In this document: piece by piece, positions 24,141-37,700 of the stretch
How positions within the stretch are numbered: position 1 is the first letter of the stretch
Layout: every line of letters begins with the position of its first letter
DNA from: Balanoglossus misakiensis
Lineage: Eukaryota > Hemichordata
Assembly: GCA_040954595.2 (NCBI GenBank)
Contig: CM082585.2
Span: forward strand, 9,238,001-9,302,000
Direction of reading: 5' to 3'
Length of the DNA: 64,000 nt
The notes under the pieces: generated by a model
The model's input: the letters and a program-made list of their open reading frames with translations, nothing else
Databases searched by the model: none
What the model was told of the DNA's origin: nothing
Position numbers and translations under genes: made by a program

Positions 24141-26560
24141 GTAAGTTATTCTCCATACCCGGGAAAGCCATGCGGTGTTTCAAGCAGTGTTGTAAATTTA
24201 CGGTTAAAATGTCCAAAAATATCTGATCAAGTTATCTATTTATAGTTCATTAAGGAGAGCCAGCCAGCCGAGTGCTGCAGGCGTCCACAACACCATTTCT
24301 GTCACACCCGACCGACTTGTAAAATGATTCATAGCCCTATTTCTCTGGAACATACGGTAGTAACAATATTGACGCTCGGTTCTGATCATTTCACTTCAAT
24401 CGACGCGACAAAATCCGGCGTGAGTTCGGAAGTTGGTTGTTAATAATTCATGAGAGGGAGACGCTCGTGGTGACCGGGACTCCATGGACTGAATTCGGCG
24501 CAACGGGCCCGCGATATCCGTTCGGGTGCGCTCGATTTGTCTCCGATCTTTCCCGATTTGAATTACACGTGTAGTTGGTACTCGTTTTTTGTATCTAGCG
24601 TTCTGGTGCCTTGCCCTTTTGATCACACGCGTAGTTCAACAGTAACCGTTACGATTACCAACAATCTAGATCTTTCGGTTCTTTTTGCAAGTCAGGTTCT
24701 TAAGTAGATAAAGCGGGTCCAGTTAAATTATTAGCAGCCTGATAATATTTCTTCATGCACCGAATGTCTGGCAAGGTGCTGACTTAATCGGATTAAATGT
24801 ATCATCCGCCATCCCTATCAGTACGTAACCTTAAAGTACATTGTCTCAACGAGTAATTCCTTGAAATGCCTGGCGTGACCATTAGTCATGAAAACATCAA
24901 CTGGGCTGTCGTTCAAGTTCGAAAAAAGGGCAGAATTCTAAATTGCCGTTTGTTAAAATCCAACCATGGTTTATCATTTACCAATGCACCTGATAATTAT
25001 TGACGTCGACAATATGCACAGTACCTGTCATAATACAATAAGTCACCGCTGTGGGTTGCTAAGTCAGTGTACTATTTGCGCTCTTGGAGATCAGATATTT
25101 TGCAAATTTAAAATTAAAGTTTAAACAGAGTTTGTATGTTTGTAAATTTAGAGTACTGAGTACGGGCCATTCACTGGGGATTTCGCGCCTATTTGTGCCA
25201 GTCTCTCTGTCCGTCTGCCCGCCAGATGTACGAGGCACGGACTCAGAGATTTGCAAGTTGGTCCGAATTCAAAGTACTATGAGTTAGGAAGAGACGTCGC
25301 GCAGAGTACAAAGACACAATTTCTATCGGTCGTTGAAAAAAAAAACCACATTATCCTCAGCGCGTATCGGGTGATTGTGTTATACACGGAGAAGACACAA
25401 TGCTTCAGTTTTTCACCGTCGAGTTAGCGCCATTGATTGGGTTGGGTGTGGTCCAAAAGGTAGGCCAGACGACAAACGCAAAGGCTAAACGCACACATTT
25501 TGCATCAATGGGTCGGTGTCGTTCATGAAAGAAGATGGCGGGTGATGACTGAGACGGTTTCGCCTAATATTAACACAGGAAATTCGACCTTCTCATGAAT
25601 CGACAGCTTGAGATTAATGTGTCTGGTGGGCGTTTAGTAAAAAATTAAAGGGAATTCGGCTACAAGATACGAACATTGCGTCAGTTATTGTACACACAAT
25701 ATGGCGGAGATCAGAGGTCATGATGAACTGTTTCTTGTGTGAGCTAGGTCACCTTACGGAAGTGCCACAACCAACCAACAAACAATCAATTAATCAATCA
25801 ATCAAACTATTGATTAACAATGTGAAGAAATCAGTGACAGACACAGGCACAAACACATATACACAGACCACCACACGACAACCCAGAGCATGGACTCAAC
25901 GCTTTTCACGTGGGCCAATCTGATATCTCAAAATCAACGCTGGTGACGTTTGATAGACATACCCTAATCCTGATACAGTGATTTTCTAGGGGGAGGGGTT
26001 CAGAACGAAAGTGACTACCATAAAATGAAATAAATCATATCGTTCTGAAGTATTATAGTCCTTGATCGACATGATGGGGCCATAAATAAAGTTACTCGGA
26101 CGAAAATAACCGATACCTACATCAATAAGGCTGCGTAGCTGCATTTCATAAAACAAGTCTATTTAGCCTAGATCGTTCGTTGGGATAAAAAAATTATCGT
26201 GAATTTCTGTCAACTACTGGGATTCTACGAAGGCTTGGACTTTGTACCTGACTTATCTGGCACGAATTATTTTATCAATAAAGCATGTCGTCATTGTTGC
26301 ATTTTGATGACGTAAACAGCAATGAATCACAAACTCGTGCGTTGACAAAACGTCTACACACTGACACGTTAAGCTTCGAGTGCCAAAATTTGGAGTTGTT
26401 GTAGCCTGGTAAACACTGATAACCTGTCATTGTCCGGTGTGGAATGTATGCATAAATCATGCCTGTCACGTTGTTGTTATTGTCGAAAAAATAAGATGTT
26501 GGTCTAAGGCGCCCCCATACACGATACACGTGATCCAGTCTCCAAATGTGTGGTGTTGGA

Positions 26561-26574
26561 GGGGGGGGGGGGGG
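26561..26574 (+). repeat. 14-G homopolymer
   Basis: Uninterrupted G run; one of nine G or C runs of at least 11 in the window. Confidence 0.9.
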
Positions 26575-26936
26575 TCAGTTGACAATTTTAGCACTCAATA
26601 TAGAAATGGTTTTAGCATACCATAGCATAGGCGTTACTTATTATAGCTTAGCGAATCAATTAACTTCGAATTTGGTTACTGGCTCGACAGGATATACGCA
26701 CTTGATACGCATTTTCGAGACACCCTCATACGGCATTTTGAGACGACCCCTAGCGGACTGCATTATCTATTAATAAAGTGGTTTACACAGCGCTGTGGTT
26801 TAGTTTAGTCCGTCCCAGATCCCAGGCACTCACATTTCCCCGACTCCTAACAGACTTGATAACAAAAAGTTATCGCTGGACTTCGTGTACTATTTTTCAC
26901 AGAAGGAAACTACTAGAAGGTTTGACAGTTAGTTCG

Positions 26937-29072
26937 ATGGCGACGAAGAAGGTATTGCTTGTGACTTTAATTTGTGTAATCGTCACTCATTAAGAAATTT
27001 CTCGCCCATTAAAGGGGCATTGTCTGTAACTTCCATTTATTTTTTCAGTACTTTTACGTATAAACTACATTTTCTTGTTCTACATTACTCGTTTTGGCGC
27101 GTATTTGGTCGGACACAAGGACCAAATATGGCGGATTATAAATTGTAAAATTGCAAATATTTTACACCAGTTTCCGCAATCAAATACTATAGGAATTTAA
27201 CTCTATCTCGTTCATTTGTTATTTCAGAGTGAAACGTTGACAGAAACACAAATTCAAGGTAAGATCCCTTCCTGTTGTGCAATACAGTGGTTGCTGTACT
27301 TTTGGGGTTGTTTGCACGATGTCAAAGGTCGCGCAGTGCATACATTTTGCATCGACCTCGTTCACGCGATGTTGTCATTAATTTGTTGTAGTTTTACTGT
27401 TATTGATTCTATTAGTAATGATATTGTTTATGCTAACGTGCTCATGCTCACATTTCCCGCTAGTCGCTACCGAAACTTGAAGTTGAAGGGTACATGTACA
27501 TGTATACTGCACTGAATGATTCAAATTGCTAAGCAAACGTTGCTAAGGATAATTTTTAAAATCAACCAAAATGAAAAAAAAAATCACGATTATATTTGCG
27601 TTAGAAATAATACAAAACCATACAATGGTGTTTGCATCAAATTTGGAATGCTATTGCAAGAAAATATGCAAATGAGTATGTGCTGAGTCATCAGTTTTCC
27701 GCCTTACGGTTTTCCCGCGATAGCGGTATCTGCAGGAAAGCAAGTCACGATGTTTCTTTGACAACATAGTCTCCCCATTACGCACGCGCACAAGACTGTA
27801 GAAGGTTATAATTAACAGTGTGCAGCAAATATTATTCGCTCTGGAAGCTTCGATGCGAGAACCGGGACCTACTCTGTACTTTCTGGGCCAATGTGGGGTC
27901 GTTGTCGTCCTCAATCTGATAACAGCCGAAGACTAATGTTGTCATTTAGGGACAAATGTAAAATATAGATTTCAAACCAGCGAGTGAATTACTTAGATGC
28001 AACGGAATGCAAATATCCGAAAGATAAAGAGTAAACAGTGTGCCAAATAGGCCTAGGCATACATGTAGTTGACATGAGTTGACAGATTTCGAACCTCGGG
28101 TGATGAAATAACAGGTAGTCTTGTCAAAGACAGTCTGTACACGTGGATATCACAAATAACAGAGAAAGAGAAGTGAGAGAAGATATAATCTTATTAATTT
28201 GTTCCGCAAAATGCGTGAGGTTCACACGCTTACTGAAAGCCTTCTTGTTTAATTTGTGCAGAATTCCAAGAAGCATTTGCTCTATTTGACAAAAGCGGTG
28301 ATGGACAAATCACGTCAAAGGACCTTGGTGTCGTCATGAAGTCACTGGGCCATCAGCTCCAGGACAGCCAGCTTGACGCTATGATGGATGAAGTTACCAA
28401 GAAAGGTGATTTCGTCGTCATCATCACCATCATCACCACCACCACCACCACCTATGACCACCACCACCACCACCACTAGAACATGAATCACAATTGTTGA
28501 TTCACTACTTCAGAATCTCTTCTTGTGGTGCATATTGCTTCTTACATTCGTATCCAAGCTATTAAGAACATCTTTTAAAGATATTTCTGTCTCGTTGCAG
28601 GGAAACGTTCGCTCGACTTTGACGAATTCATTTTGCTGATGGCCAGGAAAATCAAAGAACAAGACGAAGACGACGATTTGTTGGAGGCCTTCAAAGTTTT
28701 TGACAGGGACGGCAACGGTTACATTTGTGCGCGGGAACTTCGTCACGTGATGCACAATTTAGGCGAAAATATGACACAGCAGGAAATAGACGACATGATC
28801 AAGGAAGCTGACATAGATGGCGATGGCCGGATCAACTATGAAGGTTTGTGGGTTAACTGCAACAAGTTGAAACCACAAATGCTTGATGCCAACCAATGTG
28901 CCACATGTATTAATTGCAGTGTGATGAAACATAGCACGGAACCCAGTCGCGATTAAATTCTCCTAGCCACGGGAGGGCGCTGCAAACATATGCAGCTTAC
29001 TGATATTACAACAATACATTACAATGCCTTCTCTCTTCTTTTGCAGAATTCGTCACAATGATGACAAAATAG
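26937..29072 (+). CDS. Gene E: calmodulin-like protein with inactive EF-hand 2
   Basis: Exons 26937-26951 (MATKK), 27228-27258 (31 nt, the same length as the vertebrate calmodulin exon), 28262-28405 (144 nt), 28601-28843 (243 nt) and 29047-29072 encode 152 residues. Loops: 25-36 ([12 protein letters not shown]) is nearly canonical with Asp at 12; 61-72 ([12 protein letters not shown]) has lost positions 1, 3 and 5 and cannot bind Ca2+ normally; 98-109 ([12 protein letters not shown]) and 134-145 ([12 protein letters not shown]) are intact. The protein therefore has a full C-lobe and a half-functional N-lobe. Seven of nine target-binding Met are kept. Lys115 is Asn (GENM). It is likely a cytosolic Ca2+ sensor with C-lobe-dominated responses. 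The first exon is less certain: its donor (AAG|GTATTG) is moderate, and an alternative ATG exon lies at 24129-24140. Confidence 0.88.
28425..28480 (+). repeat. (CAC)n/(ATC)n microsatellite in intron 3 of gene E
   Basis: A mixed ATC and ACC triplet run starting about 20 nt after the donor of the 144-nt exon. Confidence 0.8.
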
Positions 29073-29650
29073 CCGACGTTAACAGACGATGATGGAGAAA
29101 ACACATAAACAGTAATTTCTGTCACCCTGGCAATACTTGCTGCCGAACAATTTGTTGACCATCTTCAAGAGTGTAATAGAAATTTATCGTGAGCCAGTCT
29201 ATCGTTGTCGCTTTGTCGTCTGCGCGGGAAATTTGGGGAGTGCATTAATCGTTTTCTCTGCGAATGTTAACCAGTTGAACAATCGATTACAATCTTTGAA
29301 AGTGCAAAAAAATGTGATTAAATATAATGTCGTGTTATTTTACGCAATACTTCAGTCAAGGATAGAAGTCAAAATATATTATCATGGTTTATAGTGAATT
29401 TTTTCGATAGAGTAAAAATGGCTGCCGGCGAACAGATTTCTTTATGTATTTATAGTTTTCTACGCCAAATCTTTTCTTTTCAATCGATGAGATGTAATTT
29501 TTTTATAAATGACTTATCTTTAAATATCGATATATCAATACATGTACTTTAAAATTAAAATCTATTTCAAATTGAACATCTCTGACCGATTACTCAGCGT
29601 CGGAAGCAAAAGACAGGTACACCAGAGCTACTGAAGGGCGCCCTCTTTTG

Positions 29651-29656
29651 AATAAA
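29651..29656 (+). terminator. Candidate polyadenylation signal of gene E
   Basis: AATAAA 579 nt after the stop codon; a second AATAAA follows near 29728. Confidence 0.4.
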
Positions 29657-30981
29657 GACTGCCCCCTTCCCCGGACTATGAAGATTGGTAAAGAAGCTGA
29701 ACTCTGCATAAACATTACAAACCCACAAATAAATTACATATGCATGCAAATTTTGTACTGAATTGCCTGTATTTCCTTTAAAACAAATGTTTCGTTCACA
29801 AAATACTTGAAATTTGACAACGACATACCGCCGAAAATAGCGGGATGTAATGCATGGACATACAATAGGCGTCTGGAGCGTGTATATACGTGGTCCCCAT
29901 CAATTAACCGGGTCTGTTTATGTTTATAGGAGCTTGGTACATTAATGCATATTTGGAATAGTATGTCGAGAATAATCTGTCATGTAAATGACGGTTTCAA
30001 AATTGACAGAAATAAATTCATGCATGCCATTTATCACTCGCGCCATCACCACGTGGAAATTCCCAGGGCGAATATATCGCTGACAATATTGCAATCAATT
30101 GTGAGTAGGTTTCTCGCAGAATTAAAAGGCAAAATGGCACATGCGGACAAGCGCAGCGTTTCATGGTATAGGCACACGAAAAACATCGCGTGGAAGAAAA
30201 AGATATACTCGTGCACGTTCGTTGTTTTGTTGTGCTTTGCCTTAGTCATTTAGAATGCCCCGTTACGTCCACTGCTCAATTACTTTTGTTTTCCTTTGCA
30301 GAAAGCGCGAACCAGTCCTACCATCGTGGTCGAATGACTTACATAACGTCGCAACGAAACAACCACGACGGTGTAAAATGACAGATAATTGCTTTAAGAA
30401 TACTCTAAATAAATTTGTTATTTTTATTACAGTCTTGCGCAAAATAAATCCTGAAAAAGCCTCCTCAAATCAATAAGCATGATTCCAAATTTTCTTAGGC
30501 AACGCAAGAAATCTTTAAAGAATGTTATTTTTATTTAGACTAGTTTCTATTATACTACTGTGTTTTTGTCACTCGCTGTCACGTTCCCCAGACATCACTG
30601 TCTGTTGACACAAAAGCGCCATTGTTCGGTTATACGTTGATGGCATGTCATCGTTGAATATTTTTTTTGTTTTATTTTTTATATTTAGAAGTTCCTGCGC
30701 AAACTCACACAACGCGGGGTGAAGTGACGGTACGAATGACCGCGGTAAACCGACTGGCTTATTTAGTTTGTTAGTTAGTTGGAAGAACGCCCGTTTCGGA
30801 TGACGATGAATTTGTTCCGAGACAGGAAGAGAAGGAAGACATCCGGGTTTCCAATGATCAAGATGAAGAACATGGTCAGAATTACGGACCGGTGTGACGT
30901 CAGACTCCACACGTATGCAAAGGTAAGCGAGAAGCGAGAATCCTAACAACGGCTGGCATACAATGTTATTGCCATCACCAC

Positions 30982-31021
30982 TAAAACCACCACCACCACC
31001 ACCACCACCACCACCACCACC
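30982..31021 (+). repeat. (CAC)n microsatellite
   Basis: Triplet run of about a dozen units. Confidence 0.85.
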
Positions 31022-31794
31022 TCAACCTCAACTTTAAAAGCAGCAAGAAAAACGCAAAAGCTAAAAAAATGCGTCCGAAATTGACGTCGAAAGTTGGACA
31101 CACACAGAGAGGCAAAATAATAGATTTGAAATAAAATAATTATGATCTATTTGGAATCCATTTACCCTCACATTTGCATGTTTGATGTCAAAATACATCA
31201 GGCAGTTATTGCAACGCCTTTCCATTTTTAAAATTTAATCATTTCAGTTCTATAGGAAGATGCAAAAGTCATGGCAGTATTCGGGGTGCAATAGTACATA
31301 TAACATACCGCAAGAGATACCAGTTCATGTCTATATAAACATGTATTGAAAAGCACACACCTTTTGATGACGTACCAGCATGTCTTTTTTTTCGCGCGAC
31401 ATTACCCATTTCCCATGACCTTTGAACCATGCAGTGTGTAAGGCAACTCCGTTTCGCCAACGCACCACCACAGGCAGTGTCTGGTAAAAAATATGCGCAG
31501 TAAACCCGCCCTACCTGACCAGCTGTGCGCCGGACGCCCGCCGGTTTTCACTGCAAATTATCAATCAAAGCACTGCGCAACAGTTTAAGGTCTATAAAAA
31601 CAGATTTCAGAAACCAAATGTGCATGGTAGCACTAACGTCCGAGTGGATCATAATGGACATTGTCATATTCAGAACGTTGATATGACGACAACGAATACA
31701 TTAATTGCGTCTCCTCTCTTTAAAACTTCACCAACCAAAATAAATACGTATGACAATATGATCACATTTTATAAGAACTCAGCTCCATAGCGTC

Positions 31795-32180
31795 AGCCAT
31801 ATCTTTCAGATAGTGTTCGAGATCGAAAACGAATTATACCAGGCTGTAATTATGATGCTTATAGCGCTCCGTTATTCAAGAATCTAAGAATTCCTGGAGT
31901 GCTAGTTTATAAACAATTCAAGCTACAGGTTGCTATTTTCGTTTGTGATGCATTACATGGTATTAACCCCAAAGCCTTTTTTTCTTTTATAAATGCTCAT
32001 GCTTATAGCACTTATAGTACTCGCTCTACAAATAAACTTATTCTCCATCCTCCTAACTCCAGAACTAGATTAGGACAAACATCTGTCAAATCGTACTGGG
32101 TATGGAACAACATTCCAGGAAATAGTAATAATCTCCCCACGATATACAGACTTAAAAAAAACTTAATTATTTCATCATGA
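31795..32180 (+). mobile_element. Non-LTR retrotransposon (LINE) remnant, C-terminal end of the reverse-transcriptase ORF
   Basis: One frame is open from just after a TAG at about 31789 to TGA at 32178-32180. It carries the layout typical of the region after the reverse transcriptase domain in CR1/L2/Jockey-type LINEs: a hydrophobic segment FKLQVAIFVCDALHG, then NTRS-like TYSTRSTNKL, a block PPNSRTRLGQTSV, then VWNNIP and a Lys-rich end. The upstream frame is interrupted, and no polymerase core or endonuclease is present, so this is a 5'-truncated dead copy. The exact clade is not decidable here. It lies in the gene E to F spacer in the same orientation as the genes. Confidence 0.7.
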
Positions 32181-32749
32181 TCGAAAAAAGGGAGATGATT
32201 CCTATAGCATACTTTCCTGAAATATGATCATGCATGTCTATCTGTCTGTACATGTATTTGTGGCTATTTGTATGTCCCTATTCATACAACCACCTATACG
32301 CGTAGCTACCCATTGAAAAATAAAACCAACAATGGTCCAGTCAACCAAACAGTCGAACGACAACTGTTTCCTTTTCGACCATAATTCACTGAGACAGATA
32401 CTACCTTACATCGTTTTCTCTCGGTAGCTGTATCAATGTTGTTCCAGTTTATGTAGATTGAATGGTATAATGATTGCGAGAATATTATCCGGTTGTAAAA
32501 TAAAAGCCTAAAAATTTTAACAACAGCTAAATTAATAAATAAGTAAGCATTCGATTTTGTCTAGGGATAAAAAAATATTTTAAGCGCAAAGCTACGTTTT
32601 TATCAAATTTAAATTTACATATAGTAAGAGTATTTATAGAAATTGAGGAAGACCATACATAAATCAGCTGAATATTAATTTACATAACGCCAGCAACAGT
32701 AGCGACCATGTGGTGAAGCTTCGTATAGGTCTATTCAAATCCAGGTAAT

Positions 32750-32970
32750 TGTGTATGCAACGCGCGTCCGCGACCGGGGACAAACGGGACGCTAGGCGCA
32801 TACAAAGCGCGGCGGCGCTTGACGATGGATTTGTGACTCAAAAGTCACTGAGCGCGGGACGCAGACGCTACCTAAAGCGTGTGGCGTGCCTCACCGAAAG
32901 TCGCAAACTTTAACGGGCACCAAACTCCACAGCGAAGGCCAAGCGTAGCCATGACAACTGAGACATGGTA
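32750..32970 (+). promoter_or_regulatory. CpG-rich stretch ending in an ATG|GTAAGA junction
   Basis: Dense CpG (GCGCGTCCGCGACCGGGG and similar) is followed by an ATG at 32965-32967 directly abutting a consensus donor, like the first exon of gene C. It could be a promoter and ATG-only exon for gene F or for an unseen transcript. Confidence 0.25.
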
Positions 32971-34114
32971 AGAGTAAGATATCACTTCTACTTCTGTTCA
33001 TTGGTATACCAGTGTGGTAGGGACAACTCTTGCACGGGTGGCGCGGTAATGTTATGAGAACTTTGGACAACGACGGACCATCTGTTGTTGTATATAGGAC
33101 GCTCACTTTACGCTTATAGATAGCCTTTTGCCTTTTGCGAGTCGGTGAAAGACGATTTACACGCGGTGTGGTGGTCAGCAGCCTTCCCTTGTGTTCCCCC
33201 CCTGCGCCGCGTACATCAATCTTCGCCAGCATCCAGGGAATTCAAATCATGCACGCGTAGCACGTAGTCAGATTTAGTGACAGATAGTTCCCACTGTTTC
33301 TATTTTCATGGCCGATCAAACGACGACTTGTAAATGTCTTTTGTCACACAAGGGTTTACGTGTGGATCTCCGTTCACATCAAACTGGCGTCGACCTTCCG
33401 GGTCCGTGTTTGATTAACGCAGCGCCTTTATTGTTTCGCGTGCGTTGTCGAGATTGCGATGCTAGTACACACTAACAGACTGTTTAAAACCATTTTATGG
33501 GCGTGTGTTTGTGCCCCCCTTTTGGAATTTTCTTTCTTCACCGCATTCATGTATTTACCTCAGCTCAGGCAAATCAGCGGCGGCATGTCAAGGTGACCCC
33601 ATGTTGTACTTTAAAATCTCTTCCAAGCGCGCGCGCCCTGCCACTTGTTGATTTCATCAACCGCAGGAACGTAACGGGTTCGTTCGTTGGGCTCGATGTC
33701 ACAACAGATGTCGCAGAATTAGAGTACAAAATTTACGTGTTTACAGCGGGCATATTCGTATAAATATCGGCAGCCTGGTCAAGACACGACGAAACATAGA
33801 AAGATGCGCCCTCAACCTCACTGTTGTCTAAGGACAAGAGCTTCAAACCATATACGCTTTATACAATCGCCATTTATCTGGTACGCTGGGGAATTTCCTT
33901 GTCATAACACGTTTTATAGGCGACAACTGCAACATAAATATTATTTTGAACAAATCATGTTTATAATTACATATTCTGGCGACTAATCCCCATATTAAAC
34001 GTGGTCGTCACCGCCTAACACAAAGCTGGGTCATCACAGGTGATACTGCAAATGCAAAATACTGTGAAGGGAGCGCCATTTTGCTTTGAAATTTAACTGC
34101 GGACAGAAAGTTAT

Positions 34115-34201
34115 ACCCTTTCACCGCCGCTTCGCTGTGTAGCGGTCCAACTTCGCCATGGACACCAATGCATTTGGATCAAACCATGGTGGTGAAAGGG
34201 T
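34115..34201. repeat. 87-bp foldback with 11-bp inverted ends
   Basis: ACCCTTTCACC at 34115-34125 is complementary to GGTGAAAGGGT at 34191-34201. An inner pair of CCATGG words (34156-34161 and 34184-34189) adds partial pairing. There is no clear flanking duplication. Confidence 0.5.
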
Positions 34202-35462
34202 TGAAGAGACTTGACTTGAACAAGGCTGTAACCAGGATGTTCGCGGTGACCGTCACAGACGCGTCAACGGCATGACTTTGAGTTTTGTGGAACAAAAGGA
34301 TGTTTTTAGGGCTATATTAGTCTGTGACCTCATAAATGTCAATTGCAGAAACTTCGCGCAAAACGTCAACCACATAAGGCACATCAAATATCGAAACATC
34401 TGCAAACAACGCCAACATAATTTTCTAATGACGCTAATCGTCTGACCACAGAAGTGTTTGCTTGCTTCGCCGCCGTAGGGGTCACCGACTCGGAAAGTCG
34501 GGGGCGACGTTGACTCACCCGTTTCAGTTCGCTTGAACCATCTGGATGGAATACTTTTAAAAAAATTAAATACACAAACACAACTGTTTCGCGCTTCTTT
34601 CTTGTCAAAGGCAAGCGTCAATTCATAAAAAATCGACGTAGCGTGATCGTTCAGTTCGGAGAACTCTCGATTACTGTTTTAATTTGATTAAACGCTCTGT
34701 TGAATTTGTAAATATAGAGTACTTTTTAATAGACTTTATGCGACGGTTAACAACGCGAAGGTGTTTTAACAAATACAGTTCTTCCGCCTGCCTTTTGGTA
34801 AAATTAAATTGAAGCTGGACTGTTGACAACAGGCAATGAAGTCGTCTTCTCTAGACCACTCCGGCTGACTGAGCCGCCCATCAAATTCTAGACAATTTTA
34901 CCTATACGAGGTGATATTATATTAATTATTATAGCAGCTGTAACTTTTTAGTAATTTAGAATCGATGAGTGGAAATATGACATGACATTTAATTCCCAAC
35001 AGAAAGGACAAATGAGACAGAAGTGATACTCGTCTTCAATACTATTTGTGTCACAGAAACAGCAGATTCTTGCTGCACGACTAAATTATTACGCAAATGT
35101 CTGTCGAATACTTTTCTTTGTTCGCTTATAACAAGCCCTGTGTAAGACACACGCATTGGGGTTGGTGAACCAAAGTGATAATGACAGACCGTGTGGTTGC
35201 ACTTCTAAACTTGGGTGCGGGGGTGACAAGTGAATACAGCCATTACAAATCGCACAATTGGGGATTGGCACCGAATGCACCTGACTGACCCGCGGTAATT
35301 GTCGACGAGAACAAAAACCCCAATCGCAAGTACAAACAGCCGGGGGTGGAAAACACAATTGGACAATGGGGTTGTCATAACGGACAAGCAGGCGGTTCTT
35401 CAACGAGAAACAAACAGTCAACATCACAAGTGCGGGACGTGGGCTTGCTTACAAATAAAGTA

Positions 35463-35499
35463 ATGGGGACCGCAGTCACCGACATTGATGACGTCAATG
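35463..35499 (+). other. Candidate 5' coding exon of gene F (option 1)
   Basis: ATG at 35463 reads MGTAVTDIDDVN and ends in phase 1 at ATG|GTGAGA, a strong donor. Joined to the exon at 41910 it gives VTDIDDVNEFWEAF, comparable to the helix before EF-hand 1 of calmodulin. No promoter or acceptor evidence separates it from the other options. Confidence 0.2.
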
Positions 35500-37489
35500 G
35501 TGAGACACTTCTTTCAGTGTATACCACCCGTGTGAAATCTGCCGAAACACTGCTATTTGGTGTTTAAATAGCAGTGTGTATTATTTATTAGTATACCTAT
35601 ATTAGTATATTCTATATTTCTATAGAATGGATGTATAGATGAACCTAGACTTCACAGTGGTAGAAAATACGTTTGTGAACCCGTTCAGTAGCTAACTGAA
35701 TACTCGTCATACTTTTGTACGCAACGGTTAAAGATTCGGTTGGGTTTGAAGGTTACTGCTCTTGCGTAATTAGCATTCGCCAGAGCATGTCAGTTTCCTT
35801 TGAAATGCCAATCTCGTGATTTAATTTAAGAAAATGTTTTGAAATAAAGGGGATGACACAGGTCAACTATTTGCTCTATATCACCGAGAGAGACTGGCTC
35901 CATACAGCGCCAGCCAAGCACGGCAGAAGTCCATCACGCAAGACGAATGAATGTTGACAGAACGCCTTCTCGCGCCATTTTTCTGTTTATTCTTCGACTG
36001 AGGCACGAAAGTGAAAGAATTCAACATCTAAACAGTATTTGTGAACGTCTTGGGTCGTTATTCTGTCAAGACATGTATAATTTGACCCGGCATAGGTGGC
36101 GCAGACTCCAAAACCACTTCAATAAAATAATGTACTAAAACACATCTTTGATTGTTACGAATATCTAGACCAAGTAAACTGACGTCAGCGATATTACAGC
36201 TCCATTTAAATTTGGTTATTTTTTCAGTATTTTTTAAATTTTATTTGTTAACTGCAGTTTCTTGTTCGACTGTTCATGGACGGTGATTAAATGCCCTGTA
36301 GTTACGTTTCATTCACACAGAATGTAGGTGGGTGCAGCCCGCATTTAGTCAGTACACAAAAATAAGCTTAAAGGCCACATTGATACACATAATAATAGCC
36401 ATTTCACATACTGCAGGGAGTACACAAAAGGGAAACTGTGCTGCCACACAGAACAAAGTGTGTTGCTGTCCTTCGAAATGTTATAGTTTAAGGGCCTATT
36501 CTTAATCTACAGCATTTGTGTGTATGGAGTTGAGTGTGACAATGTCTGTATCTTAGTCTACAAGCTGTACGTTTTGTTTGTTTGCTTATTTTACTACAGT
36601 CTGATTATTTGTTTGATTTCTTGATCGATTAATAGGTTGATTGGCTGATTTACTTATTTATTGATCGAGCTATCGATCGACTGATCAATCGATTGGTAGA
36701 TAAATTACATGGCAGTGTGAGAACTACAGAACAACTCTTCTATTATGCTGTTCATGATATGTTTTAATTTTTAATCGTATCCGTTTGCATTTCGTAGAAA
36801 AGATAAGAATCTCCCATTCTCGAAAAAAACTGCATGTATTTGCATACTGATTAGCCGACCCACAGACGCGCGAGATGTATTCCATAAATAAAAGATTGGA
36901 ATGTTCAATCCTCGCAATTATTTATCGTGTTTGATTTATTTTTTATGAAGTTTGGAGGATACACTCACCGTTACTTAAAACTTCAAAGTAGGCAGGCGAA
37001 CGTGGACAACTATTACACCTGATAAAACAATTGTTTCCTTGAGTTGGGAATCTCTTCGAGAACAACATGTAACAAAATATTCGCGCACCTTTTATGTTTA
37101 TGTTATTTTTATCGCGTCAAAAAACACCTTTGTCTATGACTAACTGCAACTTACAGATAAACAAATGTATCGAGAGAGATTTGTGGGTCTAGTGATAATA
37201 TTGTAATGAAATACAACATACCGATCATTATTAAACTTAACATGGGTATATATTGTCATTATCTTTTCAAGTGCACAAAATTGCATTTTAATGAATTTCT
37301 AACCGGTCTGTCAATAACGGGAACTCCTGATATTTATCTCATAAAACTTCTGCATTCCAGAACTGTTGGGTTATATACTTGTCACGAATTCCATTTCATG
37401 GATGGCGGACTTTGTGATGTATTTGAGCATCGGCGATGCGTTTCATATTTTTTTCTTCCAGGGTATCAGTCGCATTGAGTTTTTGTCAT

Positions 37490-37700
37490 TTTCGCCGGCG
37501 AGTCCCCGCGCGCGCGTCCGTCACTTCGGGCGCTGTTTTAATATGTTCCGCGACGCATCAGTCAACAGATCCCCATGCTCATCAACATCATCCGCGCGTC
37601 TCTTAGCGACCTTGCGTCGCAGACGCGGTAAAGTTATTCTGCGCGCTCCGGCCGGTACAGGTGGCAGGACAGTAGGCCCGTTTCCCCTAAGGGGGTGCCT
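37490..37700 (+). promoter_or_regulatory. CpG-rich stretch upstream of a candidate gene F exon
   Basis: Many CpG words (CGCGCGCGTCCG, CGACGCATC, CGCGCGTCTC) in an otherwise AT-rich spacer, ending about 155 bp before the ATG at 37855. It resembles a promoter-associated CpG cluster; no TATA box is seen. Confidence 0.3.

Larger units (their letters stand above)
23311..26936. other. Spacer between genes D and E
   Basis: No long coding frame is supported. It includes an orphan 12-nt candidate exon ending in ATG at 24129-24140 and a 14-G tract at 26561-26574. The rest looks like plain noncoding DNA. Confidence 0.5.

Noticed and set aside
30569-30949. 126-codon minus-strand frame
   Set aside because: No recognisable domain, no promoter or splice context, and composition like the surrounding noncoding DNA.
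32891-33232. 113-codon minus-strand frame with ATG
   Set aside because: It lies in a CpG-rich, stop-poor stretch, has no similarity I recognise, and is opposed by the plus-strand ATG and donor signal.
34253-34621. 122-codon minus-strand frame
   Set aside because: Cys-rich random-looking sequence without a domain or splice context.
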